Below, one piece after another: positions 45,149 through 53,902 of a DNA stretch of 64,000 nt (the stretch's first letter is position 1; each line of letters begins with the position of its first letter). The position numbers and the translations under genes are program-made. The notes beneath the pieces are model-generated. The model saw only the letters and a list, made by a program, of their open reading frames with translations. It was not told the origin of the DNA and did not search any database. Source of the stretch: Chitinophaga sp. sic0106 (lineage in GTDB: Bacteria; Bacteroidota; Bacteroidia; Chitinophagales; Chitinophagaceae); contig NZ_JAHUWJ010000004.1 of the NCBI RefSeq assembly GCF_019219075.1, forward strand, positions 372,001-436,000, in the 5' to 3' direction.

Positions 45149-46307
45149 GCGGTTCTTTATTTACTATCACTTCATTCATTTCCCGAATCAGTTTTTCTGT
45201 ATGCTCTCCTACCTTGGGGGCGCGCCGGTCGGAAAAGAGGCGTTTACCGTTAATGCGAATGGGGCAGCGGGTGGTGATGATCTGCTTGCCGTCGGCATTC
45301 AGCGGCTGTTCCATTTGCAGGGTGCGGTAGGATTCGTGTGCCATCATTTTCTCCCAATCAAATACCTCCATTGCCCAGAGGCCTCGCTGCTGCAGGCGTT
45401 GCAGCCAATACTGAGCTGACTGGGTGAGCAAATGTGCTGCCAGCAGCGACTTGATATGATCCCGTTGCGCAAAGGCCTGATCATTGGTGAATTCATACAA
45501 TGCAGTACAGTCAATGGTATCAGCAAGAATGCCCATGTCCATCATTGCCAGGGCAATAAAGCCATCAGCAGTTTTATACACGCCGTAAGGTGCGCCCAGC
45601 AGCGTATGCCCGCTGTTAGTGTGACTACGCTGCGGCTGCTGATGACTATTATAATAGGTAGTAAGTAGTTCAAATTGAAAATCCAGGAGTGATTCCATCA
45701 GGCTGATTTCTACCAGGGCGCCCACGCCTTTTTTGCTGCGGCGTATCAAGCCGGCGATGATCCCTTGCACCAGCTGTGAGCCGCAAAGGATATCGGCGAT
45801 GGCGATGCCGAAAGGCACGGGACCGTTGGTGAAGTTACCGGTGGTGAATGCCAAGCCGGTGATAGATTGCAGCAGCAGGTCCTGACCGGGCTTTTCCTTC
45901 CAGGGTCCATCCTTGCCATAGCCGGTAATTTCGGCGTAAATCAGGCGGGGATTAATTTCTGCCGCGGCAGTATAGTTCAGTCCTATCTTTTTCATCACAC
46001 CCGGGCGGAAATTATGGATCAGTACATCTGCCTTTGCGATCAGCTGCTTAACGAGGGCGAGGTCGTCCGGATTTTTGAGGTCCGCCGCAAAGCTCTCTTT
46101 ATTTCTATTGATGGTATGAAACAGCAGGGAGCTTTCGTCTACCCACAAATTTTTAATGGATAATTTTCTTCCGGCCTCTCCATGAATGGGTCGTTCAATT
46201 TTGATGACCCTTGCGCCGAGGTCGGCCAGGCGTAGGCCTGCGGAGGGCCCTGACAGATACTGGCTAAATTCCAGCACGGTAATTCCTTCTAATGGCAAAT
46301 CCATCAT
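45120..46307 (-). CDS. Class III CoA-transferase (CaiB/BaiF), first copy
   Basis: About 395 residues from the MMDLPLEGITVLEF start, whose ATG overlaps the preceding stop (ATGA). Motifs match the second copy almost position by position (FSQYLSGPSAGLRLADLGARVIKIERP, NRNKESFAADLKNP, LIHNFRPGVMKKIGL, KPGQDLLLQSITGLAF), including the catalytic Asp. The tandem pair must come from an old duplication. With MaoC and the solute-binding-fold protein it forms a CoA-based acid-degradation block that is unusual inside a PUL. Confidence 0.9.
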   Translation of the reverse strand: MMDLPLEGITVLEFSQYLSGPSAGLRLADLGARVIKIERPIHGEAGRKLSIKNLWVDESSLLFHTINRNKESFAADLKNPDDLALVKQLIAKADVLIHNFRPGVMKKIGLNYTAAAEINPRLIYAEITGYGKDGPWKEKPGQDLLLQSITGLAFTTGNFTNGPVPFGIAIADILCGSQLVQGIIAGLIRRSKKGVGALVEISLMESLLDFQFELLTTYYNSHQQPQRSHTNSGHTLLGAPYGVYKTADGFIALAMMDMGILADTIDCTALYEFTNDQAFAQRDHIKSLLAAHLLTQSAQYWLQRLQQRGLWAMEVFDWEKMMAHESYRTLQMEQPLNADGKQIITTRCPIRINGKRLFSDRRAPKVGEHTEKLIREMNEVIVNKEPHAIRRYSGN

Positions 46308-47470
46308 ACAGTAGCATGCGTTTGGTGAGTGACAATGCTGGCGCGGTAAATCCGGTTCATTTCTTCCAGGGTGGCAACCGGGTTTGAGTTTTCCAGCAAA
46401 CAAATTTGCAGCGGCAGGCCTGCATGATCCTGGAAGTGCAGGTAGCCGTTATAACGTGGACGTATATATCCGTTTTCCATCAACGGAAGTACTTGTTGAA
46501 AGTAGTTATGGGTAAGCTGGTTAGCGGCGGCATCCGTCCAGGCGGCTCGGTGGCCGGGCTGGCCGCCATGTTGCACATACAGTGTGCGCTGGATTCGCTC
46601 TGACGTTACCCAGGCAGCAAAGTCAGTGGCTGCGTCCGGGTATTGGGTAAAAGCTGAGACTGCGATACCGGTACCGCCCACGGTTGTACGAAAAGGCTTT
46701 CCGTTGAAGGTAACCACGGGTGCGTAGTGCAGCAGGTTATCCGCAAAACCGGTACGGGAGTAGTTGGAGTAGCCGTAGGCGAAAGGGCAATACCAGTAGT
46801 CGTCCGTACGGCTCATCAGTTCCGCCACGGCGATAGGATTGCATTGGAACATCCTTTTGTCCACCAGGCTATACAGTTGTTTCATGCTTTCAATGGCCCG
46901 CACGCCAGTTTCTTTGTCTACCACCTCTTCCTGGCTACGAAACGGCGTAGTGCCGTTGGCGATGCAGAAGGTGTAGAAGTTCATCAGCAGGTCGATGGGG
47001 ATGGCCGGTACGGCTACCTTACCTTTTACTGCGAGCAGCAGCAAGTCGTTCCAGGTGGCGGGCAGCGGCTGGCGGTGTTTTTCCAGCAGGTCTTTCCGGT
47101 AGCTGGCGGCAGGTGTGGCCGCATCGATGGCAAGGGCCCACTGTTGCCCGTCGTATTCATAGCTGGCATGCGAGCCGCCGGTAGAATTGGCGGCCTGATT
47201 GCCGAGATAGGAAGCCGGCAGGTATTGGTTGAGCGGCAGTACGCAGCGGGTGGCTGCTGCGCAGCCCACCCATGGATGGTCGATAATCAGGAGATCATAG
47301 TGATGTGTTAGTTTTTCAATCGGGGCATCGGCAAATTCCTGCAGCGTTCTTTTTTTCCAGTGTATTTCCACCTCGGGGTGAAGCTCCTGGTAACGCTGTG
47401 CAGCTGCCAGCAATGGAGTCAGGCCGCGGCTATGATCCCATGTGATTCCTTGCAATACTATTCGGGCCAT
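46304..47470 (-). CDS. Solute-binding-protein-fold protein without signal peptide
   Basis: A 388-residue protein that looks like a family 1 extracellular sugar-binding protein (LTPLLAAAQRYQELHPEVEIHW, YDLLIIDHPWVG, ATPAASYRKDLLEKH, LPATWNDLLLLA, VGGTGIAVSAFTQYPDAATDF). But it begins MARIVLQGITWDHSRG with no hydrophobic leader or lipobox, and there are no ABC permease genes nearby. It would therefore stay in the cytoplasm. It lies 2 nt after MaoC and overlaps the first CoA-transferase gene. It may bind a sugar acid or sense a metabolite; neither is shown. Confidence 0.75.
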   Translation of the reverse strand: MARIVLQGITWDHSRGLTPLLAAAQRYQELHPEVEIHWKKRTLQEFADAPIEKLTHHYDLLIIDHPWVGCAAATRCVLPLNQYLPASYLGNQAANSTGGSHASYEYDGQQWALAIDAATPAASYRKDLLEKHRQPLPATWNDLLLLAVKGKVAVPAIPIDLLMNFYTFCIANGTTPFRSQEEVVDKETGVRAIESMKQLYSLVDKRMFQCNPIAVAELMSRTDDYWYCPFAYGYSNYSRTGFADNLLHYAPVVTFNGKPFRTTVGGTGIAVSAFTQYPDAATDFAAWVTSERIQRTLYVQHGGQPGHRAAWTDAAANQLTHNYFQQVLPLMENGYIRPRYNGYLHFQDHAGLPLQICLLENSNPVATLEEMNRIYRASIVTHQTHATV

Positions 47471-47472
47471 AA

Positions 47473-47916
47473 TTAACTATCTTTTTTATGTACCAGTAAC
47501 AGGTGCTCACAGAGCATTACCAGCTGGCCGTGCTGGTTCAGTACTTCTACCAGCTCGGTTACCAGCCCCATTCCGGGTTTTTTGTGATCTTTTTTTTCTT
47601 TGATGGTCACGTTGACGTAGATGGTATCTCCAATAAAAACAGGTGCTATAAATCTCAGCCGGTCATACCCATAGGTCATCGATACTTCATTTACCAGTTC
47701 CGCTGTTAACCCGATGGCCACGGTAAATATGAGTGTACCGTGTGCTATGCGTTGCTTAAAGGGTTGCGTTTTACACCATTCTGCGTCCATATGGTGCGGA
47801 AAAAAGTCGCCCGATTGCCCTGCATGCAGCACAATATCTGTTTCGGTAATGGTGCGGCCTTTCGTTCTCCGTTTTTCGTCCGGCTCAAATTCTTCGTAGT
47901 ATTTTTTTACAAACAT
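47473..47916 (-). CDS. MaoC-like hotdog hydratase/dehydratase
   Basis: About 147 residues from [16 protein letters not shown]; the upstream frame adds 12 codons lying in the promoter leader. The hydratase-2 motif appears as [19 protein letters not shown], with Asp and His at the expected active-site places, then [15 protein letters not shown] and [10 protein letters not shown]. Such proteins hydrate enoyl-CoA or dehydrate hydroxyacyl-CoA thioesters. With two CoA-transferases next to it, it probably acts on a CoA ester they make. It is the first gene behind promoter copy B. Confidence 0.88.
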   Translation of the reverse strand: MFVKKYYEEFEPDEKRRTKGRTITETDIVLHAGQSGDFFPHHMDAEWCKTQPFKQRIAHGTLIFTVAIGLTAELVNEVSMTYGYDRLRFIAPVFIGDTIYVNVTIKEKKDHKKPGMGLVTELVEVLNQHGQLVMLCEHLLLVHKKDS

Positions 47917-47948
47917 GACATCCAATCGCTGGTTAATTATTAAGCACT

Positions 47949-48017
47949 TCAAATTAGTTTAAGGGGTGTTGGGGGCCAATGACAGGTTTTACTGTAATGA
48001 TGGAGGATTTTACTGAG
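47949..48017 (-). promoter_or_regulatory. Promoter with 42-bp direct-repeat operator, copy B
   Basis: The 42-bp element is at 47976-48017. After 19 nt comes TAATTTGA (47949-47956, minus strand), a weaker -7 match than the other copies. It lies 60 nt before the MaoC start and 150 nt before the divergent AraC start. It would drive the first eleven genes of the locus. The match to copy C extends through CCAATG and AGGTTT in the proximal half. Confidence 0.75.
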
Positions 48018-48027
48018 AGATGTCAGG

Positions 48028-48044
48028 GCCTTTTTGTAAAAGGC
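48028..48044. repeat. Perfect 7-bp inverted repeat in the divergent intergenic region
   Basis: GCCTTTT and AAAAGGC separated by 3 nt, between operator copy B and a larger hairpin. It could be a protein-binding site or a small RNA stem in the AraC leader. Confidence 0.45.
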
Positions 48045-48049
48045 ATTGT

Positions 48050-48095
48050 AAAATGACCGGCAAATACTTATTGGTTAAGCATTTGCCGGCATTTT
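48050..48095. repeat. 46-bp near-perfect hairpin upstream of the AraC gene
   Basis: The left arm (AAAATG, CCGGCAAAT, CTTA) pairs with the right arm (TAAG, ATTTGCCGG, CATTTT), with one A/C mismatch and one bulged A: 19 base pairs in all. It ends 71 nt before the AraC start. It has no long T-run, so it is not a typical terminator. It may be an operator or a 5'-leader structure for the regulator. Confidence 0.55.
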
Positions 48096-48166
48096 CAGCT
48101 ATTTTTCTATGGTCCTCCCGGAAGGCGCAAATTTTCCATATTGCTTGAATTTTGTAATTTTATGCT

Positions 48167-49072
48167 ATGAACAAGACAGAGTCCCTCGAGGATTTTTACG
48201 AGCATAAATTCCATGCGGTACCTGCTGCCCTGCAAAAGGACATCGGCCATTTTAATGTATTCCGGATGGAGGATTGTATTTCGGAAGATGGGAGTATAAA
48301 AGTGGCATATAGTCGCCGTGACTACTACAAGGTTAGCCTGGTACGCGGGCATAATCTGTACCACTACGCGGATAAAACGCTGGAGATTAAGGGGCCTGTC
48401 CTGATTTTCTTCAACCCCCTGGTACCTTACTCCTGGGAATCGCTTGACAACAACGCCAGTGGCTACTTCTGCATCTTTAAGGAAGCGTTTTTCTCCGGTG
48501 TGGGCAGGGCCAAAGCCCATGAGCTGCCGATGATGATCCCGGGAAATGTGCCTTCTTACCCATTAAATAAAAAGCAGGAAAAGGAAGTAGAGAAGCTGTT
48601 CGTGCAAATGCTGGACGAAATCAGCGGGGAATACATTTATAAGTATGACCTGTTACGGAATTATTTGTCGGAGCTGGTGCATTACGCCCTGAAAATGCAG
48701 CCCGCCGAAACACTCTACAAGCATACGGATGCGAACGCCCGTATTACCTCGGTATTTATAGAGCTGCTGGAGAGGCAGTTTCCTATTGAGTCGCCCGGGC
48801 AGCGGTTTGTGCTCCGCTCCGCCAGCGACTTTGCCGACCAGCTCTCCGTACACGTAAACCATTTGAACCGCGCTATCCGCGAAACTACGGGCAAAACCAC
48901 TACGGCACATATTTCCGAGCGACTCACCACTGAAGCCAAGGCCTTGCTGAAGCATACCCGCTGGAATGTGGCAGAGATCAGCTATGCCCTTGGATTTGAG
49001 GAGCCGGCACATTTCAATAACTTTTTCCGCAAACAAACCAGCACCACCCCAAGTGCATACCGCCTTGTTTGA
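48167..49072 (+). CDS. AraC family transcriptional regulator
   Basis: A 301-residue protein. The C-terminal third has two helix-turn-helix motifs of the AraC type (LSVHVNHLNRAIRETTGKT and NVAEISYALGFEEPAHFNNF, then TTPSAYR). The N-terminal part is a cupin-like effector domain (YYKVSLVRGHNLYHYADKTL, GPVLIFFNPLVPYSWE). It is divergent from the PUL and 150 nt from operator copy B. AraC proteins often bind direct repeats about 21 bp apart, which is the spacing in that operator. But AraC-SDR pairs like the one with the next gene are common on their own, so it may instead regulate only the SDR. Confidence 0.92.
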   Translation: MNKTESLEDFYEHKFHAVPAALQKDIGHFNVFRMEDCISEDGSIKVAYSRRDYYKVSLVRGHNLYHYADKTLEIKGPVLIFFNPLVPYSWESLDNNASGYFCIFKEAFFSGVGRAKAHELPMMIPGNVPSYPLNKKQEKEVEKLFVQMLDEISGEYIYKYDLLRNYLSELVHYALKMQPAETLYKHTDANARITSVFIELLERQFPIESPGQRFVLRSASDFADQLSVHVNHLNRAIRETTGKTTTAHISERLTTEAKALLKHTRWNVAEISYALGFEEPAHFNNFFRKQTSTTPSAYRLV

Positions 49073-49105
49073 TTTTTGTAATAATCGGTTTGAAGTCCGC
49101 AATAT

Positions 49106-49132
49106 TTGAGGCAGACCACGCCCCTACCTTTG
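49106..49132 (+). promoter_or_regulatory. Bacteroidota-type promoter of the SDR gene
   Basis: TACCTTTG at 49125-49132 matches the -7 consensus TAnnTTTG exactly, with TTG at 49106-49108 as -33 element, 16 nt apart. It is 22 nt before the start codon. Confidence 0.6.
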
Positions 49133-49154
49133 CTATACCAAAAAAGGAAATTAT

Positions 49155-49997
49155 ATGGAAAGCAAAGTATGGTTTGTTACCGGAGCATCAAAAGGATTTG
49201 GACGCTCCATCGTATTACAATTACTGGCCCAGGGCCAAAAAGTGGCTGCCACCTCCCGTCAGCTGGCAGGCTTAAACCCACTCCACCACGACAACCTGTT
49301 ACCGTTACAGGTAGACCTTGGTGATGAAAAAAGTGTAGCTGCTGCCGTGCAGGCCACTAAAGAAAAATTCGGCCGTATTGATGTGCTGATCAACAATGCC
49401 GGCTATGGCCACGTAGGTGCACTGGAAGAATTATCAGATGCTGAGGTTAAGGCTAATTTTGACGTCAATGTGTTCGGCGTACTGCATACCATCCGACAGG
49501 TACTCCCGATTATGCGCAGTCAAAAATCAGGGCATATATTTAACATCTCTTCGATAGGTGGCCTCACCGGCGATTTTCCAGGCTTCGGCATCTACTGCGC
49601 CACCAAGTTTGCGGTGGTGGGTCTCACCGAAGCACTGGCAGTGGAAGTGGCAGAATTTGGCATTAAAGCCACTGTAGTGATGCCGGGGTATTTCCGGACC
49701 GACTTCCTCAGCGCCGGCTCTATGGGCACCCCTGCCAATCCAATTGCTGCATACACATCTGTGCGCGCTGCACAGGAGGTGCACGAGCGAGACATCAATC
49801 ACAACCAGCCTGGTGATCCTGACAAAGCAGCAACTGCAATTATAGAGATGGCTGCAGCAGAAAAGCCGGCCCTGCATTTCTACCTTGGTGCGGATGCTTA
49901 CCAGTTAGCCACAAATAAGCTGGAATCTTCACGGGCAGAAGTGGAGCAATGGAAAGAGGTAACGGTGAGTACAGGGTTTGAGGAGGTAGTGCAGTAA
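49155..49997 (+). CDS. Short-chain dehydrogenase/reductase
   Basis: A 280-residue classical SDR. It has the cofactor motif TGASKGFG, NNAGYG, the active-site Ser in NISSIGG and YCATK. The family's usual C-terminal MPGYFRTDF is present. It catalyses an NAD(P)-dependent oxidation or reduction of an unknown substrate. It lies 82 nt after the AraC gene on the same strand with its own promoter. Such AraC-SDR pairs usually regulate each other; no link to pectin is evident. Confidence 0.93.
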   Translation: MESKVWFVTGASKGFGRSIVLQLLAQGQKVAATSRQLAGLNPLHHDNLLPLQVDLGDEKSVAAAVQATKEKFGRIDVLINNAGYGHVGALEELSDAEVKANFDVNVFGVLHTIRQVLPIMRSQKSGHIFNISSIGGLTGDFPGFGIYCATKFAVVGLTEALAVEVAEFGIKATVVMPGYFRTDFLSAGSMGTPANPIAAYTSVRAAQEVHERDINHNQPGDPDKAATAIIEMAAAEKPALHFYLGADAYQLATNKLESSRAEVEQWKEVTVSTGFEEVVQ

Positions 49998-50026
49998 AAT
50001 ACTACCTATTACTAATGTTGAATTCA

Positions 50027-50055
50027 AAGAAGCCAGGCCTCAGGCCCGGCTTCTT
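50027..50055. terminator. Bidirectional intrinsic terminator
   Basis: Inverted repeat AAGAAGCC-A-GGCC / GGCC-C-GGCTTCTT with a 3-nt loop and one mismatch, between the convergent SDR and lipoprotein genes. It serves both strands. Confidence 0.75.
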
Positions 50056-50104
50056 CATTATCCATCTTCCCGAAATGAGGCAAATAGCATCATATATCCA
50101 TGGA

Positions 50105-51712
50105 TCATATCCCTGTTTCATGAAACTTCGCCGGCACCGCATACTTCCCGTCCCTGGAACTGATAACAATCCTTTCCAGTGGTACATTTTGCCCCATGCA
50201 GCTGCCCGGCACAATGACCAGGTCCGATAATCCATTTTGCATACTGCCTTCCTCCAGATACCATTTGAGGCTATTACAGCTGGTGCGGCCGGTGGGCCCA
50301 TCGTATGCGTCATAGGTAACTATATGAAATGCTTTGCTGAGTTTATCATCTGAAAAAGTGAGCACATCGTCCCACGAGGCGCTGGTGCCCATATGGGTGA
50401 TGCCGCCGTTGACAATGATACCAATTGCTTCGGGGCCCATTACGATCAGTTTTTCGAAGTAGCCGGAATTGCCATACATCCCTCCTCCACCGGCTTCCAG
50501 CATTTTATCTGTCAGCTGCCATTGGTCGCTTACCTTCTTAAAAACCCATACATCAACCCAACCAGACACTGGCGCGCTGCCTTTGCTCCCCTGATTTTTA
50601 TATACTGCCAGGCAATAGGTATTGTTCTGTTGGCTGAAGTAGATAATGGTGTCAAGGGTGCGATCAATTTTTTCGTTGTTGCCTTCAGAAATTTGCACTT
50701 CACCGGGGAGCTTGTCGTAAGTGGCTTTGGTCAGTTTATCAATGGCCGCTTCGTGAAACTCAGGCTGCTTAGGCAATATGGTAACGCGCAGCTCATTGAT
50801 GTTGCCAATGGCATCCCAGATAATATCCTGGAACTGATCCATGGAACTCACTTTACCTAATGTATCGAGGAAGAGCTTCACCACTGCGCCGCTGCGGGTA
50901 CTGCTATGCAAACCAGCATATGCGATATATTCCGCTTTATTTTCCGGCAGCAAGGTAGAGAGGTCGGAATGGGTATCAAATGCTGGGGTATTATCTTGCC
51001 CAAACAGGTAATCAGTAAGGTAATATTTATACTGCTCACGCGCATTGGCGGTGAAAATACTTTTAGGATGATCCTGTAAAAACTTTTCCCAGTTAACCAC
51101 ACGCAGACCGATGTCATGGAAAGAGATCATGAGGCCTGCATCTGCACTATAGAGCACGGTGTCTTCATCGGCTCTGAGCTGCAGGTATTGCTGGTAATCG
51201 GCCGGCAGCGAGTGCTGGAATAATTTTGTATAAAATTCAGGCACGATTCTTAACTCCGTATATCCTTCCCCGATACCCCAGGGTTCAATACCGGCAGTAG
51301 CCAGTAGTTTAATCTTTGCTTCCACTTCCGGTGGCGGCAGGTATTTGCTGGCAGCTTCCGAATAGTAGTTGATATAGGTATCGAGCCATTTAGATTCATT
51401 TTGGGAGATGCCAGCCACGGCTGTGTCAAGGAATTGCGAAAGGGAGCGGTATTGCTCCGCAGCGGATTCCGGCGACAGCGAGGGCAGCTGTTTGGTGATA
51501 GCTTCGCGGCGCCGAAGTATTTCAGCAATGTACTGCTCCGTGGGCAACGCCGGCACTTCTATAGACTGAGCAACAGAATCCGCTCTGGCAGCTGTTTGCG
51601 TGGATTGATTAGTCTTTGTTTTCTTTCCTGTTTCGCCACATGCGTATAACAGCATTACTGGCAGGGTTAAAACTGGTATCCATTTGGTAAGGTTAAGGAA
51701 CATACGTTTCAT
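50105..51712 (-). CDS. Hypothetical lipoprotein
   Basis: A 535-residue protein of unknown function. It has a lipobox (LPVMLLYACGETG) and a low-complexity Thr/Ser/Gln stretch, then a mainly helical first half (about 60-300) and a beta-rich second half with YCLAVYKNQGSKG, VDVWVFKKVSDQWQLTD and GNSGYFEKLIVMGPE. I recognise no catalytic motif or family. It is a single gene, with a divergent flavin reductase upstream and the SDR converging downstream. Confidence 0.8.
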   Translation of the reverse strand: MKRMFLNLTKWIPVLTLPVMLLYACGETGKKTKTNQSTQTAARADSVAQSIEVPALPTEQYIAEILRRREAITKQLPSLSPESAAEQYRSLSQFLDTAVAGISQNESKWLDTYINYYSEAASKYLPPPEVEAKIKLLATAGIEPWGIGEGYTELRIVPEFYTKLFQHSLPADYQQYLQLRADEDTVLYSADAGLMISFHDIGLRVVNWEKFLQDHPKSIFTANAREQYKYYLTDYLFGQDNTPAFDTHSDLSTLLPENKAEYIAYAGLHSSTRSGAVVKLFLDTLGKVSSMDQFQDIIWDAIGNINELRVTILPKQPEFHEAAIDKLTKATYDKLPGEVQISEGNNEKIDRTLDTIIYFSQQNNTYCLAVYKNQGSKGSAPVSGWVDVWVFKKVSDQWQLTDKMLEAGGGGMYGNSGYFEKLIVMGPEAIGIIVNGGITHMGTSASWDDVLTFSDDKLSKAFHIVTYDAYDGPTGRTSCNSLKWYLEEGSMQNGLSDLVIVPGSCMGQNVPLERIVISSRDGKYAVPAKFHETGI

Positions 51713-51817
51713 GAGTACAAATCACAATGTGAACTAAGGTATAAATGAAAGTGTAAGATAAGGAAAGACCTTAACATCGGACAAGAACAGCATTTACTTC
51801 TCCCTAAAAAAATTAAC

Positions 51818-52375
51818 ATGCGAAGCTACAGAAAAGAGGAAATACCGGTGGCTGACAGCCGCAAATACCTGGAGCCCACACCGATTGTGCTGGTGAGCTC
51901 CCGCTATAAAAACGAAACGAATATCATGAGCATGGGCTGGTATACGATCATGGAATTTGTACCCTCCCTGGTAGGTTGCATGATTACCAGCGCTAATCAT
52001 AGCTATGAGCTGATCCGGAAGAGTAAGGAATGTGTGATCAATATCCCCACGGCAGATATGTTGGAAACCATTGCTGGCATTGGAAATACAACCGGCGGCA
52101 AGCTAGATAAGTTTCGCAAATTCGGACTCACGCCGGAAGCCGGCAAAACCGTTTCTGCTCCGATTATCCGTGAGTGTTATGCCCATTTTGAATGCCAGCT
52201 GTATGATACGCATCTATTAAACAATTACAATTATTTCATTTTTGAAATCAAGCGAGCATTGGTGTCGGTATACCCTAAATATCCCAAAACAGTGCACTAC
52301 AGGGGAGATGGGGAGTTTATGATTGCCGGAAAAAACACGACGATTCCGGAAAAGTGGAGGCAGCAGGGGAAGTGA
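51818..52375 (+). CDS. Flavin reductase-like FMN-binding protein
   Basis: A 185-residue protein of the flavin reductase-like (split-barrel) family: PTPIVLVSSRYKNETNIMSMGWY, FVPSLVGCMITSANHSYELIRKSKECVINIP, and TTGGKLDKFRKFGLTPEAG. It probably binds FMN and reduces it with NAD(P)H, or uses it on a small molecule. It stands alone, 105 nt from the divergent lipoprotein gene. Confidence 0.9.
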   Translation: MRSYRKEEIPVADSRKYLEPTPIVLVSSRYKNETNIMSMGWYTIMEFVPSLVGCMITSANHSYELIRKSKECVINIPTADMLETIAGIGNTTGGKLDKFRKFGLTPEAGKTVSAPIIRECYAHFECQLYDTHLLNNYNYFIFEIKRALVSVYPKYPKTVHYRGDGEFMIAGKNTTIPEKWRQQGK

Positions 52376-52471
52376 TGATGTACAGAAATAGATCAGACAG
52401 CGGAATTATTGCCGGAAGAGCAATTGTATCCGCTGCCTGAAAATCTGGCGGCTATTATTCACGCGTCTTAA

Positions 52472-53902
52472 CTACTTAATATTTGCCGGCACCACTGCTT
52501 TTTCGCCATTGATCGTGACATTATCCAGCACAACACCAGTGGCATGATCCACTTTCATGGGCACTTTAACCCCGCGAATACTGGAGTTCACGATATGTAG
52601 ATTTTTAACAGGGGAAACTTCGTATGCATTCACGAATACGCCGTACTGGCCACCATCTTCCACATCCAGGTTTTCGACCCAGATGTTGCGGATCGTAGGC
52701 ATAAAGTTGCCCGGCTTTTCATAGAACATGGTTGCATGAATAGCAGCTTCTTTATACTGGCCTACCTTGATATCTTTCATGAAAATATTCTCGATGATAC
52801 CACCGCGGGATGAACTAGTTTTGATACGCAATACTCTGTCCAGTTCCGGGCTGTTCATCTTACAGTTGATGGCAAAAATATTCCTGGCGCCGCCGGCTAT
52901 TTCACTGCCGATCACTACACCACCATGACCATCTTTCATATCGCATCCTTCAATGATGTGATTCTCAGCCGGGCGGCCAATGCGGCGGCCGTCCTCATCA
53001 CGACCTGATTTGATGGCGATACAGTCATCGCCGGTATCGAAGTAGCAATCTTTAATCAGCACATTTTTGCAGGACTCCGGATCACAGCCATCGGTATTAG
53101 GGCCATGGGCTTTGATTTTCACCCCATCCACGATCACATTTTCACAGAGAACCGGGTTGATAAACCACATGGGCGAGTTGATCAGCTGCACGCCGGATAT
53201 TACCACGTTCTTACAGTTGTAAGGCTGGAACATATTTGGGCGCAGGAAGTATCCTTCTCCAAACACCCGCTTGCGCGGGTCCGTGTTGGCATGCATGAGG
53301 GCATGCAGGGAGTCGCGGGCGGGCTGCTGACGGGGCTTATCCTTATTCCAGCCATACACTGGCTTACCGCACCAGCTCCACCAGTTGTCGTTGTCGGCGT
53401 TCCCGTCCAGCGTGCCACTACCGGTAACGGCTATATTTTTTTCGCCATAGGCATAGATTTGCGCCGAATAGTTCATGCATTCCATGCCTTCCCACCTGGT
53501 AAACACGATGGGGTATTCTTTGGAATCGCGGCTGAAGGCGATGACGGCGTTATCTTCCAGGTGCAGGTCCACATTACTTTTGAGGTAGATTGGGCCGGTC
53601 AGGAACCTGCCTGCGGGCACTATTACCCGGCCGCCGCCTTTTGCGGAGCAGTCGGCAATCGCTTTGCGAAAAGCATCTGAGTTGAGGGTGGTACCATCTC
53701 CTTTTGCCCCATAGGCGGTAATGTGATAGTCTTTTTGCTTAAAAACAGGTGCTTTAATTTGTTTGCGTACCTGTTCCATTTCCTTAATTGGCTCCGACGC
53801 GGAGGTCCATACCTTTGCTTTCTGTGAATATGCAGGTTCCATGAGCATGAAAAATGCAAAAAGAGCGCCAATAGTTCGTAACGTGTTGCTTGCTGTCGTC
53901 AT
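52472..53902 (-). CDS. Polygalacturonase, glycoside hydrolase family 28
   Basis: About 476 residues from MTTASNTLRTIGALFAFFML, chosen because it gives a normal signal peptide; the open frame extends 25 codons upstream. Active-site motifs of GH28 are clear: GPNTDGCDPES, DTGDDCIAIKSG, GHGGVVIGSE and RVLRIKT. It hydrolyses alpha-1,4-galacturonan, complementing the PL1 lyase of the main locus, but it is not part of that transcript and no copy of the shared operator is seen before it. Confidence 0.95.
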   Translation of the reverse strand: MTTASNTLRTIGALFAFFMLMEPAYSQKAKVWTSASEPIKEMEQVRKQIKAPVFKQKDYHITAYGAKGDGTTLNSDAFRKAIADCSAKGGGRVIVPAGRFLTGPIYLKSNVDLHLEDNAVIAFSRDSKEYPIVFTRWEGMECMNYSAQIYAYGEKNIAVTGSGTLDGNADNDNWWSWCGKPVYGWNKDKPRQQPARDSLHALMHANTDPRKRVFGEGYFLRPNMFQPYNCKNVVISGVQLINSPMWFINPVLCENVIVDGVKIKAHGPNTDGCDPESCKNVLIKDCYFDTGDDCIAIKSGRDEDGRRIGRPAENHIIEGCDMKDGHGGVVIGSEIAGGARNIFAINCKMNSPELDRVLRIKTSSSRGGIIENIFMKDIKVGQYKEAAIHATMFYEKPGNFMPTIRNIWVENLDVEDGGQYGVFVNAYEVSPVKNLHIVNSSIRGVKVPMKVDHATGVVLDNVTINGEKAVVPANIK

